A stretch of DNA of 13,195 nt. Source: Bdellovibrio sp. (lineage in GTDB: Bacteria > Bdellovibrionota > Bdellovibrionia > Bdellovibrionales > UBA1609). Each line of letters begins with the position of its first letter. Positions within the stretch are counted from its first letter, which is position 1. The stretch lies in contig RFKI01000254.1 in assembly GCA_003694355.1 (NCBI GenBank), positions 1 through 13,195 on the forward strand, written 5' to 3'. Below, piece after piece: positions 1-7,238 of the stretch. A program made the translations under genes and the position numbers. The notes below the pieces were generated by a model that saw only the letters and a program-made list of their open reading frames with translations, made no database searches and was not told where the DNA came from.

Positions 1-881
1 CTTGTAACCATCAAATAAGCTGATGAATAATTTGCTAGAGGTTTTTTTTTTTTTTGAGCTTTCATTAAACGAGAACTTGCCCCTTGCCCCAATAAAACTG
101 ACAACACCTCACGAACAGGGATATCCTTATGTTGAGCTTTGGGTGTAGGCCAAGCCATATTTAATAAAGAGTCTTTAAAAGAACTTTTTTTCACCTTAAC
201 TCGTGGGCGAGTAATGACAGGTTCCTTAACACGAGAAGGAAGTTTTTTAGTCCGCTTTGATATTTTTAGAAAATACTTTTCTATCTGTTTTTTTATCGGC
301 CCTTGGAAGTCTCCCACAACAAGAAGAGTCATATTTGATGGCACATAATGAGTGTTAAAATATTCTTTAATTTTTCTTACACTTATTTTTCTAATAACAT
401 TTTCATAACCAATAACGGGTTCTTTATAGGGGTGCTTTCGATAAAGGGTAGAAAACAAAAGCCGATTTGCCTGCCTATGGGGGTTATCTTGTCCTCTTTT
501 AATTTCCTCTATCACAACTTCTCGTTCTCTATCCACTTCATCTGGATCAAACAATGGGAATCCCATCATTTCACTTATAATATCAAATCCTGTTTCTAAA
601 AAGTCCTTGGAAAGAGTGACATAAAAAACCGTTTCATCTAGTGAAGTGTAAGCATTGATCATGCCACCACTGCCTTCAACCGCCGCAGCAATTTCTCCTA
701 CGCCATATTTCCTCGTCCCTTTGAATAATAAATGCTCAATAAAATGACTCACCCCTGCTTCAACTCTTCTCTCATCTGCGCTACCAGTCTTGACCCACAT
801 CTGCACAGACACCACTGGAGACTTTGAGCTTTGAATTAATAAGACTTTCAAACCATTTTTTAATTGAAATTTTTTATACAT
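1..881 (-). CDS. M16 family zinc metallopeptidase (insulinase/processing-peptidase type), N-terminal part, cut by the window edge
   Basis: About 293 codons are visible from an ATG whose A lies at 881, and the frame stays open to base 1. The protein begins MYKKFQLKNGLKVLLIQ, a typical M16 opening strand. The zinc motif HxxEH is HFIEH at residues 46-50, followed by LLFKGT. The third ligand is probably Glu126 in VVIEEIKRGQD, at the usual M16 distance. Later come the family segments FNTHYVPSNMTLLVVGD and VLLGQGASSRL. I see no signal peptide, so the visible part looks cytoplasmic. M16 enzymes degrade or process peptides in a two-lobed chamber; the second lobe would lie outside the window. An AAAGG site lies 9 bases before the ATG. 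A run of 14 A in the coding strand (42-55) encodes part of QKKKK and keeps the frame. The substrate cannot be predicted. Confidence 0.9.
   Translation of the reverse strand, partial: MYKKFQLKNGLKVLLIQSSKSPVVSVQMWVKTGSADERRVEAGVSHFIEHLLFKGTRKYGVGEIAAAVEGSGGMINAYTSLDETVFYVTLSKDFLETGFDIISEMMGFPLFDPDEVDREREVVIEEIKRGQDNPHRQANRLLFSTLYRKHPYKEPVIGYENVIRKISVRKIKEYFNTHYVPSNMTLLVVGDFQGPIKKQIEKYFLKISKRTKKLPSRVKEPVITRPRVKVKKSSFKDSLLNMAWPTPKAQHKDIPVREVLSVLLGQGASSRLMKAQKKKKPLANYSSAYLMVT
42..55 (-). repeat. Homopolymer A14 tract inside the M16 peptidase coding region
   Basis: Fourteen T on the plus strand are fourteen A in the coding strand. With 14 A the codons read CAA AAA AAA AAA AAA CCT CTA, so the frame continues. 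With 13 A the next codons would be AAC CTC TAG, an immediate stop. With 15 A the shifted frame stays open to the window edge. Tracts this long are prone to replication or transcription slippage, and to sequencing error. Confidence 0.9.
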
Positions 882-891
882 TAAATACAAC
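864..891 (+). promoter_or_regulatory. Possible hemW promoter giving a leaderless mRNA
   Basis: TTGAAA (864-869) is followed after 16 bases by TACAAC (886-891), matching consensus at 5 of 6 and 4 of 6. The predicted transcription start falls at about 898, the A of the hemW ATG. No Shine-Dalgarno-like sequence precedes that ATG, which fits a leaderless message. The -10 match is modest, so this is tentative. Confidence 0.3.
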
Positions 892-897
892 CTTTCT

Positions 898-2052
898 ATG
901 GCTTTTGGAATTTATATCCATATCCCTTACTGTCTTCAAAAATGCCTTTATTGTGATTTTTCCACAACAAGCCTAGAAGACCCCATTTCACCAGAGGAAT
1001 ACATTCAACTTATTATAAAAGAAATCTCGACAAGACACCAAGAGATTCCAGAAAAAACTGTCGACTCTATTTTTCTAGGCGGAGGCACTCCAAGCCTTTT
1101 AGAAGGCTTCTTCTTTCAACTCCTTTTTAAACGCTTTAAAGACTCCGGGTTTGTTTTTAGTGAAAGTATAGAAATCTCTATCGAAATGAATCCCGAAACC
1201 GTTTCTGAAAGAAAAATAGAAGATTACTTAAAGATCGGAATCAATCGATTCAGTTTAGGGGTCCAGACCTTTAAAGAAGACTTCCTTAAAAGGTGTGGCC
1301 GCAAACACACTCCTCAACACTCTTTCAAAGCACTTGAAATTCTCAGCAAATACCATTTGAATTTTTCTCTGGACCTTATATACGCTCTCCCGAACCAGAC
1401 TCTCGATGACCTGAAAACAGACCTTCATCAAGCTCTCGAATTCCATCCTCTCCATATGAGTGTTTATGAACTCACAGTACCTTCTCATCATACCCTTTCT
1501 CAAGGGCGGCCTATTGAACCCACTCAAATTGAAATGAGACAAGTTATACAAGAGACTTTGGAAAACCATGGGCTTTTCAAATATGAGATTTCTAATTTTT
1601 CTCAAAAAGGTTATGAATCCATACATAATTCCCTGTACTGGTCTCAACAAGACTATTGGGGTCTTGGCGTCAGCGCCCACTCCTATTTGTCCCCCAAAAG
1701 GTTTTGGAACCCCTACCATCTTCCAACCTATAAAAAACAGATTCTCAAACACCTTAAAATAAAAGACCTTCCCCCTTCCCAAAAAGAAGTTCTATCCCTA
1801 TCCCAAAAGCTTACAGAACTTTGTTATACCTCTCTTCGAACCACAAAAGGGCTCTGTTTAGATCAACTTAATCCCTTTGGACTTCAGATAAAAGAAATGG
1901 TCCTTTCAAAAATTAAAAACCTTCAAAAAAGAAACCTTATAACAATTAAGGATAACCATGTTTCTTTAACCCCCGAGGGAGAACTCATTAGTAATCAGGT
2001 TTTTGTTGAACTCACTTTCCTACCCACAGAAATTGAATTTTCCTCGTCTTGA
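898..2052 (+). CDS. hemW: Radical SAM heme chaperone HemW
   Basis: At 384 residues it has about the length of known HemW proteins. The radical SAM cysteines are C12, C16 and C19 in IPYCLQKCLYCDF. The next residue pair is DF, so the fourth cysteine of true coproporphyrinogen dehydrogenase HemN (CxxxCxxCxC) is absent, which marks HemW. The SAM-binding GGGTPS is at 61-66, followed by SLGVQTF (119-125), DLIYALPNQT (159-168) and the later family block YEISNF with an HN-containing segment and GLGVSAHSY. HemW binds a 4Fe-4S cluster and transfers heme to proteins such as respiratory enzymes; it does not make heme. The ATG is fixed by the family N-terminus but has no visible ribosome binding site. The gene diverges from the M16 gene with only 16 bases between start codons. 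It is often misnamed hemN. Confidence 0.95.
   Translation: MAFGIYIHIPYCLQKCLYCDFSTTSLEDPISPEEYIQLIIKEISTRHQEIPEKTVDSIFLGGGTPSLLEGFFFQLLFKRFKDSGFVFSESIEISIEMNPETVSERKIEDYLKIGINRFSLGVQTFKEDFLKRCGRKHTPQHSFKALEILSKYHLNFSLDLIYALPNQTLDDLKTDLHQALEFHPLHMSVYELTVPSHHTLSQGRPIEPTQIEMRQVIQETLENHGLFKYEISNFSQKGYESIHNSLYWSQQDYWGLGVSAHSYLSPKRFWNPYHLPTYKKQILKHLKIKDLPPSQKEVLSLSQKLTELCYTSLRTTKGLCLDQLNPFGLQIKEMVLSKIKNLQKRNLITIKDNHVSLTPEGELISNQVFVELTFLPTEIEFSSS
911..939 (-). promoter_or_regulatory. Candidate sigma70-type promoter of the M16 peptidase gene, inside hemW
   Basis: On the minus strand TTGAAG (934-939) is followed after 17 bases by TATAAA (911-916). This matches the -35 consensus at 4 of 6 positions and the -10 at 5 of 6, with ideal spacing. 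Transcription would start near 903-905 and leave a leader of about 23 bases containing the AAAGG site. The whole promoter lies in the first 15 codons of hemW. Confidence 0.5.
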
Positions 2053-2112
2053 CTTGTTGCTTCTTTTATACCCCTAACCACATTGACTTTAATTCTAGGA
2101 AACACATACTTT
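2048..2112 (+). promoter_or_regulatory. Candidate promoters for the grpE-dnaJ-lipoprotein unit
   Basis: Two candidates lie between hemW and grpE. The first resembles a heat-shock (sigma32) promoter: CTTGACT (2048-2054, overlapping the hemW stop), 16 bases, then CCCCTA (2071-2076). The second is sigma70-like: TTGACT (2083-2088), 16 bases, then CATACT (2105-2110). Neither is a perfect match. No CIRCE inverted repeat is present. Some initiation here is expected because the 92-base gap precedes a chaperone operon. Confidence 0.35.
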
Positions 2113-2144
2113 TCCATGTACCATACTAAAAAAAGGAGAGGGCT

Positions 2145-2711
2145 TTGGATTCTCAAAAAGAAGAGAAAAGTAAGGGAAACACGAATGATAATGCTGAGCG
2201 TCATGATGCTGATGCTGATAACAAAACAGAAAAAGAGATAGAAGCTCTCAAAAAAGAGCTTGAAAAATCAAAAAAAGACTACCTCTATCTAAGAGCTGAA
2301 TTTGACAACTTCAGAAAACAAGTTCTGAAGGAGCGAGCTGAACAGGCCAAATATGGAGGAGAGCGTGTGATCCATGACATCCTGGAAGTTATGGATAATT
2401 TCGCAAGAGCTTTGAGCACAGAAATCAACGAGAAAAACTTTACCAGTTTCAAAGAGGGCGTTCAAATGATCTCTAAGGAGCTCCATAATGTGCTAGAACG
2501 CCATGGAGTGAAGGAGCTTGAGGCTGAGGGAAAAGCTTTTGACCCCATGGAGCATGAAGCTATTAATAGCGAAGAAACGAATGAAGTCCCCGAAGGACAT
2601 GTCATCCAGGTTTTAAAAAAAGCTTACAAGTTACATGATAAACTTCTTCGCCCTGCCCAAGTAATTGTTGCTAAAAAGCCCTCCAAACACTCAAAAAAAG
2701 AAGGTGAATAA
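2145..2711 (+). CDS. grpE: GrpE, nucleotide exchange factor for DnaK
   Basis: This 188-residue protein has standard GrpE layout. Residues 1-30 form an acidic, disordered tail and about 30-75 a long coiled-coil helix with the family run YLRAEFDNFRKQ. A helical part (75-120) ends in MDNFARAL and similar segments. The C-terminal beta domain (121-180) carries the signature MEHEAI, then KLHDKLLRPAQVIVA; the usual GY of this signature is AY here. GrpE acts as a dimer that makes DnaK release ADP in the cytoplasm. The start is TTG at 2145, supported by a strong AAAGGAGAG (about 2132-2139) at correct spacing and by the lack of a better in-frame ATG. dnaJ follows 12 bases after the stop. dnaK is not in this window. 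Confidence 0.97.
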   Translation: MDSQKEEKSKGNTNDNAERHDADADNKTEKEIEALKKELEKSKKDYLYLRAEFDNFRKQVLKERAEQAKYGGERVIHDILEVMDNFARALSTEINEKNFTSFKEGVQMISKELHNVLERHGVKELEAEGKAFDPMEHEAINSEETNEVPEGHVIQVLKKAYKLHDKLLRPAQVIVAKKPSKHSKKEGE

Positions 2712-2723
2712 GGGGGTTCGCTT

Positions 2724-3725
2724 TTGAAAAAAAAAGAAGATTATTATTCCATTTTACAAGTCCCTAAAAATGCCTCTGCAGAGGAGCTAAAGAAGGCCTA
2801 CCGTAAACTGGCCCTCAAGTACCACCCCGATAAAAATCCTGGAGATAAGCAGGCCGAAGAGATGTTTAAAAAAGTCAGTGAAGCCTATGATGTGCTAAGG
2901 GATCCCCAAAAGCGTAAACTTTATGACCAATTTGGTCATATCTCAACTCAACCTGGATTCAACCCAGAAGCTTATCAACAAGCGGCTGGAGCTTCTTTTG
3001 AAGGATTTAATCCTTTTGGAGCTGGAGGATTTGGAGCTCAACGTGTTTACACCACAGATACAGCATATGATATTTTTAACGAGTTTTTTGGAGATATTTT
3101 TGGAGGGGCTCGACGTCGAGCTCCCCGCCCCACTAAAGGCTCTGACTTAAGATACACTTTAAGCATCACTTATGAAGAAGCCGCTAAAGGCTGCGAAAAA
3201 CCCATCCGCTTTGTAAGGCGTCGAAATGGACGTGATGACACTGTTTCCTTAACTGTAAAGGTGCCTCCAGGAGTTCGAGAAGGTCAACGTTTGAAACTAA
3301 AGGGAGAAGGTGACTCAGGAGCCCATAATGGCCCCCCCGGAGACCTTTATGTGGTCATCCACCTACTTAAACATCCCCTTTTTAAACGTTCTGGAAATAA
3401 TGTAACCATGGACCTTCCTCTTTCTTTCGTGGATGCCATTTTAGGAACAGAGGTCACTATTCCCACCTTAACGGGAAAAGCAAAGTTGAAAATTCCTCCA
3501 GGAACTCAACCCAAACAGGTGTTTCGCCTGAAAGGAAAAGGATTTCCTGCATTGGGCAAGCACCCCACAGGAGATATGCTTGTTCGTGTCATCATTGATG
3601 TTCCTAAAGAATTAACTCCAGAACAAAAAGAAATTCTGAAAAAATTATCTCACTTAAGTAAAGACACTCCTCTTGTAAAAGAGTATAATAAAAAATTAGA
3701 CGAAGTTCTTAGGTCACGAAAATGA
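2724..3725 (+). CDS. DnaJ-family co-chaperone without zinc finger (class B, CbpA-like)
   Basis: Of 333 residues, 1-70 form the J domain with YYSILQV at the front and HPD at 34-36, the motif that stimulates DnaK ATPase. A Gly/Phe-rich linker follows (about 76-105, [13 protein letters not shown]). The client-binding domains cover about 135-310, with [18 protein letters not shown] and later [17 protein letters not shown]. The four CxxCxGxG repeats of classical DnaJ are absent, so this is a class B J protein of CbpA/DnaJB type. Its place directly after grpE suggests it serves as a main DnaJ here, though a zinc-finger DnaJ elsewhere cannot be excluded. The start is TTG at 2724, preceded by AGGGGG (2711-2716) seven bases away; a run of nine A follows it (MKKKED). 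Its TGA overlaps the next ATG. Confidence 0.95.
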   Translation: MKKKEDYYSILQVPKNASAEELKKAYRKLALKYHPDKNPGDKQAEEMFKKVSEAYDVLRDPQKRKLYDQFGHISTQPGFNPEAYQQAAGASFEGFNPFGAGGFGAQRVYTTDTAYDIFNEFFGDIFGGARRRAPRPTKGSDLRYTLSITYEEAAKGCEKPIRFVRRRNGRDDTVSLTVKVPPGVREGQRLKLKGEGDSGAHNGPPGDLYVVIHLLKHPLFKRSGNNVTMDLPLSFVDAILGTEVTIPTLTGKAKLKIPPGTQPKQVFRLKGKGFPALGKHPTGDMLVRVIIDVPKELTPEQKEILKKLSHLSKDTPLVKEYNKKLDEVLRSRK

Positions 3726-5659
3726 AGTCCTTTATAACCTTGGTTTTTTTACTTTTTTTCTCCTCCTGTACAACATTTCAAAGAAAGAGACCTCCCCAGG
3801 CCTCACCCCCCAACCTCAAACTTCTTATGAATAGCATAGAAATTGACTTAGCTGCTGGCGCAGAAGAAAAAGCTCTTTTTCAACTGAATCAAATTATTTC
3901 AAAATACAAAGATTATGACATTGCTGATGATGCTTATATTATGAAAGGAGATATTTACTTTAAACGAAGAAACTATCAGAAAGCCTACAAATCTTATATT
4001 GCCGTGGTTCAATCAGAATTTTCTAGCCCTCGTATTACTTATGCCATGCTAAGAGCTGCCCAATCTCTCTATTTCTTAGGACGTCAAGAGGAATCTTTAA
4101 GCCTTGTAAACCGAGCTTTAAAAGCTGACCCCCTTCCAAAAACCAGCTATCAGCTTCATCTTTTGAAATACAAAATACTGAGTCAAATAGGTGACAGCCT
4201 TCCCACCTTGAAAGAATTAATTTATCTTTCACAGAATGCCCCTTCGAAGGAAGAACAATCCCACTTTAAACTTAAATCTTTTAGTTTTGTTAAAACCCAA
4301 CTTTCTCCAGAGGAAATAGACATTGTTGCCCATCAACGAGAGTTTTCTTTTCTAAGGGCCGTTGCATTATTTAAAATTGGAGAAAAGGCCTTTGAAGAAC
4401 GCGATTATGATGAAGCCTATGAAAATTTTGAGCAGGTTACAGAACTTTCACAAAACTCCAAGCTCATTGAGCAGGCCAAAGACTATTTAAAGCAAATTAA
4501 TGCTCGAAAACAAGTTAATCCTAGAACCATTGGCGCCATTTTACCTCTTTCTGGCCGTTATGCAAAGGTGGGTTATAGAGCACTTCACGGACTTCAATTG
4601 GGTCTTGGACTTTTTAATTCTCCCCCTTCTGGTTTCAATTTAGCTGTTATTGATAGTGAAGGAAATCCTGATGTAGCAAGAAGAGCCGTAGAAAAGCTCA
4701 TTGTGGAAAATCACGTTATTGCCATTGTTGGAAGTCTTCTCAGTAAAACCTCTGTTGCTGTCGCCTCTAAAGCTAATGAACTTGGCGTTCCAACCATTGC
4801 TCTTTCTCAAAAATCAGGACTTACAGATATCGGAGAATATGTTTTTAGAAATGCCCTTACAAGCTCAGCACAAGTCAAATACCTTGTTCATTATGTCATG
4901 GATCAACTTCATCTTTCCCGATTTGCCATCCTTTACCCCAATGACTCCTATGGGGTAGAGTATGCTAATCTGTTCTGGGATGCTGTGCTCTCAAAAGGTG
5001 GGCAAATTACTGCAGCACAACCTTATAACCCCAAAGAAAGAGACTTTAGGGGTTATGTTCAACGATTGGTTGGTACTTTCTACTTAGAAGACCGTCAAGA
5101 TGAATATAAGCTACGATTTAAAGAGCTTCTTTTGAAAGAAAAAAAATTAAAAATCAGAAGAAGAAAAGACTCTATTCTCCCACCCATTGTAGACTTTGAA
5201 GCTATCTTTATCCCTGATAGCACAAAAGCATCCGCTCAAATTGCTGCCATGCTTGCTGTTCAAGATGTAAAAGGGGTGCGACTTCTTGGCACCAACTTAT
5301 GGAACAGTCCCTCTCTTTTAAAAAGAGGAGGGCAATATGTAGAAGGAGCTCTATTTGTTGACTCCTTTTTAGAAAATGATTCTTCATTTAAAAATTCAAA
5401 TTTCTACAGGTTATTTCACCAAATTTTCCAACTAGAACCCGGAATCTTTGAATCACAAGCTTATGATGCTGGCCTTATTTTAAGGCAGCTCATTAGCGAA
5501 GGTTATCGAACTCGATCAGATATTAAACAGGCTCTCTTTAAACTAAAAAATTTTAAGGGGTCTACAGGCACTCTTTTTACTCTTCCAAACAGAGAGATTC
5601 AACGTCCTCTTATAAGTTTAGTTGTTGAAGAAGGAAAAATAAAAAAAGTTAAACAGTAA
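3722..5659 (+). CDS. Lipoprotein with TPR-like N-terminal domain and type 1 periplasmic-binding fold; LpoA/LppC-like penicillin-binding protein activator candidate
   Basis: This 645-residue protein starts with a lipoprotein signal: MK, a hydrophobic run and FFSSC with the likely lipidated Cys16. Residues about 32-260 are helical repeats of TPR type ([20 protein letters not shown] at 71-90; another near 213-245). From about 268 comes a Peripla_BP_6/LppC-type fold: [33 protein letters not shown], then [17 protein letters not shown] basic stretch RRRKDS precedes FEAIFIPDS, which, from memory of the family, also fits LpoA. In E. coli, LpoA has this domain order and activates PBP1A from the outer membrane; that role here is inferred. 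Alternatives are a ligand receptor or another envelope scaffold. ATG overlaps the dnaJ stop as ATGA, with AGG at 3711-3713. Its last 11 bases overlap the serS end. Confidence 0.85.
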   Translation: MKSFITLVFLLFFSSCTTFQRKRPPQASPPNLKLLMNSIEIDLAAGAEEKALFQLNQIISKYKDYDIADDAYIMKGDIYFKRRNYQKAYKSYIAVVQSEFSSPRITYAMLRAAQSLYFLGRQEESLSLVNRALKADPLPKTSYQLHLLKYKILSQIGDSLPTLKELIYLSQNAPSKEEQSHFKLKSFSFVKTQLSPEEIDIVAHQREFSFLRAVALFKIGEKAFEERDYDEAYENFEQVTELSQNSKLIEQAKDYLKQINARKQVNPRTIGAILPLSGRYAKVGYRALHGLQLGLGLFNSPPSGFNLAVIDSEGNPDVARRAVEKLIVENHVIAIVGSLLSKTSVAVASKANELGVPTIALSQKSGLTDIGEYVFRNALTSSAQVKYLVHYVMDQLHLSRFAILYPNDSYGVEYANLFWDAVLSKGGQITAAQPYNPKERDFRGYVQRLVGTFYLEDRQDEYKLRFKELLLKEKKLKIRRRKDSILPPIVDFEAIFIPDSTKASAQIAAMLAVQDVKGVRLLGTNLWNSPSLLKRGGQYVEGALFVDSFLENDSSFKNSNFYRLFHQIFQLEPGIFESQAYDAGLILRQLISEGYRTRSDIKQALFKLKNFKGSTGTLFTLPNREIQRPLISLVVEEGKIKKVKQ

Positions 5660-6941
5660 TTTTCTTTATTTCCTTCTGACCACCCATGTAAGGCTGCAAG
5701 ACTTTCGGAATACTTACACTTCCATTCTCATTTTGATAGTTTTCCAAAATAGCCAGCCATGTTCTGCCTACGGCTAAACCAGATCCATTTAAAGTATGAA
5801 CAAAATGTATTTTTTTCTGTCCATCCCGGAATCGGATATTAGCTCTTCGTGCCTGAAAATCTCCAAAATTCGAACAGGAACTAATTTCTCGATACCTTTT
5901 CTGACTAGGAACCCATACTTCAAGGTCATAGGTCTTCATAGAAGCAAACCCTATATCTCCAGAACAAAGAGCCACCACTCGATATGGCAGCTCTAAAAGT
6001 TGTAAAATCTTTTCAGCATGAGAAGTTAACTTTTCTAAAGCCGCTTCTGACTCTTCTGGCCTGACAAACTGAACCAACTCCACCTTATTAAATTGATGTT
6101 GTCGAATAAGGCCTTTCGTATCTCTTCCATGACTTCCAGCCTCAGAACGAAAGCAAGGAGAATAGGCCACAAAACGAACTGGCAACTCTTTTTCACTTAA
6201 AATATTTTGAGAAAAATAATTGGTTACGGGCACTTCCGCAGTTGGAATTAAATAATAATCAGTTCCAGAAAGTCCAAAAACATCCTCTTTGAATTTCGGA
6301 AACTGAGCGGTTCCAACTAAACTCTGACTATTGACAATAAATGGAGGAATGGTCTCTTGATAACCATGTTCTCTGGAATGTACATCCATCATGAACTGAA
6401 TCAAAGCCCTTTCCAAACGCGCACCCTCTCTTAGTAAGACACTAAACCGGGCTCCACTAATCTTTGAAGCTTTTTCAAAATCTAAAATACCTAATGCTTC
6501 TCCTATTTTTACGTGGTCTTTGGGTTCAAAAGAAAAGTTTGACGGATCCCCCCATTTTCTAATTTCTTTATTCTCTTCCTCCGAAGACCCTCTAGGCACA
6601 TCTGGCAACAATCTATTAGGAAGACATAACCAATGAGCTCTTAACTTTTCTTCTGCTTGCTGAACAGCTGATTCTAACTCCTTCACCTGATCACTTAAAG
6701 CCTTCATTTCTTGAAGGAGAGAGTCCACATCTTCTCCCTTTCTTTTCATTACAGCAACTTCCTGACTGGTTTTCTTTTGCTGTGCCCTTATTTCTTCAAA
6801 TTTTTGCAATGCTTTTTTACGTTGTTCATTTAAAAAGAGAAGATCATCCACAAGTTGAGGGTCTTCTCCTCTATCAAAAACATCTTTTCGATAACTTTCC
6901 AGAAAGGAAGAATCTTTTTCTAGCTTCTTTAAATCTATCAA
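5649..6941 (-). CDS. serS: Seryl-tRNA synthetase (class II)
   Basis: The 430 residues match the usual length. Residues about 1-105 form the antiparallel coiled-coil arm that grips the tRNA(Ser) long variable arm. The serine-binding TAE is at 234-236 ([12 protein letters not shown]). Motif 2 is around 262-285, with [21 protein letters not shown]. Motif 3 is around 385-403, with [19 protein letters not shown]. The enzyme charges tRNA(Ser), and tRNA(Sec) where present, with serine. Translation starts at TTG (A/T of the codon at 6941), supported by AGGAG eight bases upstream, which sits inside the last codons of the preceding gene. That gene ends 3 bases before this TTG, so the two are probably translationally linked. 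The stop overlaps the convergent lipoprotein gene by 11 bases, leaving no room for a terminator between them. Confidence 0.98.
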   Translation of the reverse strand: MIDLKKLEKDSSFLESYRKDVFDRGEDPQLVDDLLFLNEQRKKALQKFEEIRAQQKKTSQEVAVMKRKGEDVDSLLQEMKALSDQVKELESAVQQAEEKLRAHWLCLPNRLLPDVPRGSSEEENKEIRKWGDPSNFSFEPKDHVKIGEALGILDFEKASKISGARFSVLLREGARLERALIQFMMDVHSREHGYQETIPPFIVNSQSLVGTAQFPKFKEDVFGLSGTDYYLIPTAEVPVTNYFSQNILSEKELPVRFVAYSPCFRSEAGSHGRDTKGLIRQHQFNKVELVQFVRPEESEAALEKLTSHAEKILQLLELPYRVVALCSGDIGFASMKTYDLEVWVPSQKRYREISSCSNFGDFQARRANIRFRDGQKKIHFVHTLNGSGLAVGRTWLAILENYQNENGSVSIPKVLQPYMGGQKEIKKITV

Positions 6942-6944
6942 GTT

Positions 6945-7238
6945 TCAAGCTCCTGGTGCTATGAGTATATACATTCTTAAAAGCATTCCCACAAGAACAC
7001 AAATCAAGTCAAAAATAAAAATTCCAAAAAAATTCCAAGATCGAGAGACCCTTAAAAAAGATAACAACACGCTCACCCAAACAAAAGAAAAAGAGAAGCT
7101 ACCATAAGCAAATATTTCCTCTCCCGCAAGAGCTATTGTTAGAGCAAGAACTCCACCAGAAAATAAACGAAATAAAAAAGCAAGAAGACCTGCTGAAGAA
7201 TTTTTTATTTTTATATGTAAGTGTCCTAAAGTCTTCAT
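6945..7238 (-). CDS. Small integral membrane protein of unknown function, about three TM segments
   Basis: I do not recognise this 97-residue protein. After a short basic start (MKTLGHLHIKIK) there are hydrophobic segments at about 17-38, 47-64 and 69-93, separated by EEIFAYG and a short basic loop with RVSRSW. That makes roughly three inner-membrane helices. There are no cysteine pairs or catalytic motifs. It is very likely a real gene. Its ATG overlaps the TGA of the large TPR gene (ATGA at 7235-7238), a strong AGGGGGAGGA precedes it, and its own stop is 3 bases from serS. By position it may work with the membrane-anchored TPR protein upstream, but nothing in the sequence proves this. Confidence 0.7.
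   Translation of the reverse strand: MKTLGHLHIKIKNSSAGLLAFLFRLFSGGVLALTIALAGEEIFAYGSFSFSFVWVSVLLSFLRVSRSWNFFGIFIFDLICVLVGMLLRMYILIAPGA

Noticed and set aside
1..60. Apparent frameshift or pseudogene in the M16 gene at the poly-A run
   Set aside because: Counting the run as 14 A keeps the frame (CAA, four AAA, CCT, CTA) and it stays open to the edge, with family-like sequence on both sides.
139..599. Two short plus-strand ORFs (139-348 and 348-599)
   Set aside because: They lie antisense to clear M16 peptidase coding sequence, are rich in Phe/Ser/Lys as expected of a shadow frame, and resemble no protein family.
1255..1782. A 175-codon minus-strand ORF inside hemW
   Set aside because: It is wholly antisense to conserved radical SAM coding sequence and shows no recognisable motif or ribosome binding site.
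898..2052. Naming the radical SAM gene hemN (coproporphyrinogen dehydrogenase)
   Set aside because: The fourth cysteine of the HemN CxxxCxxCxC motif is missing and the sequence reads CDF as in HemW; the length also fits HemW.
2053..2144. CIRCE (HrcA) operator upstream of grpE
   Set aside because: The GCACTC/GAGTGC inverted repeat is not present in this gap.
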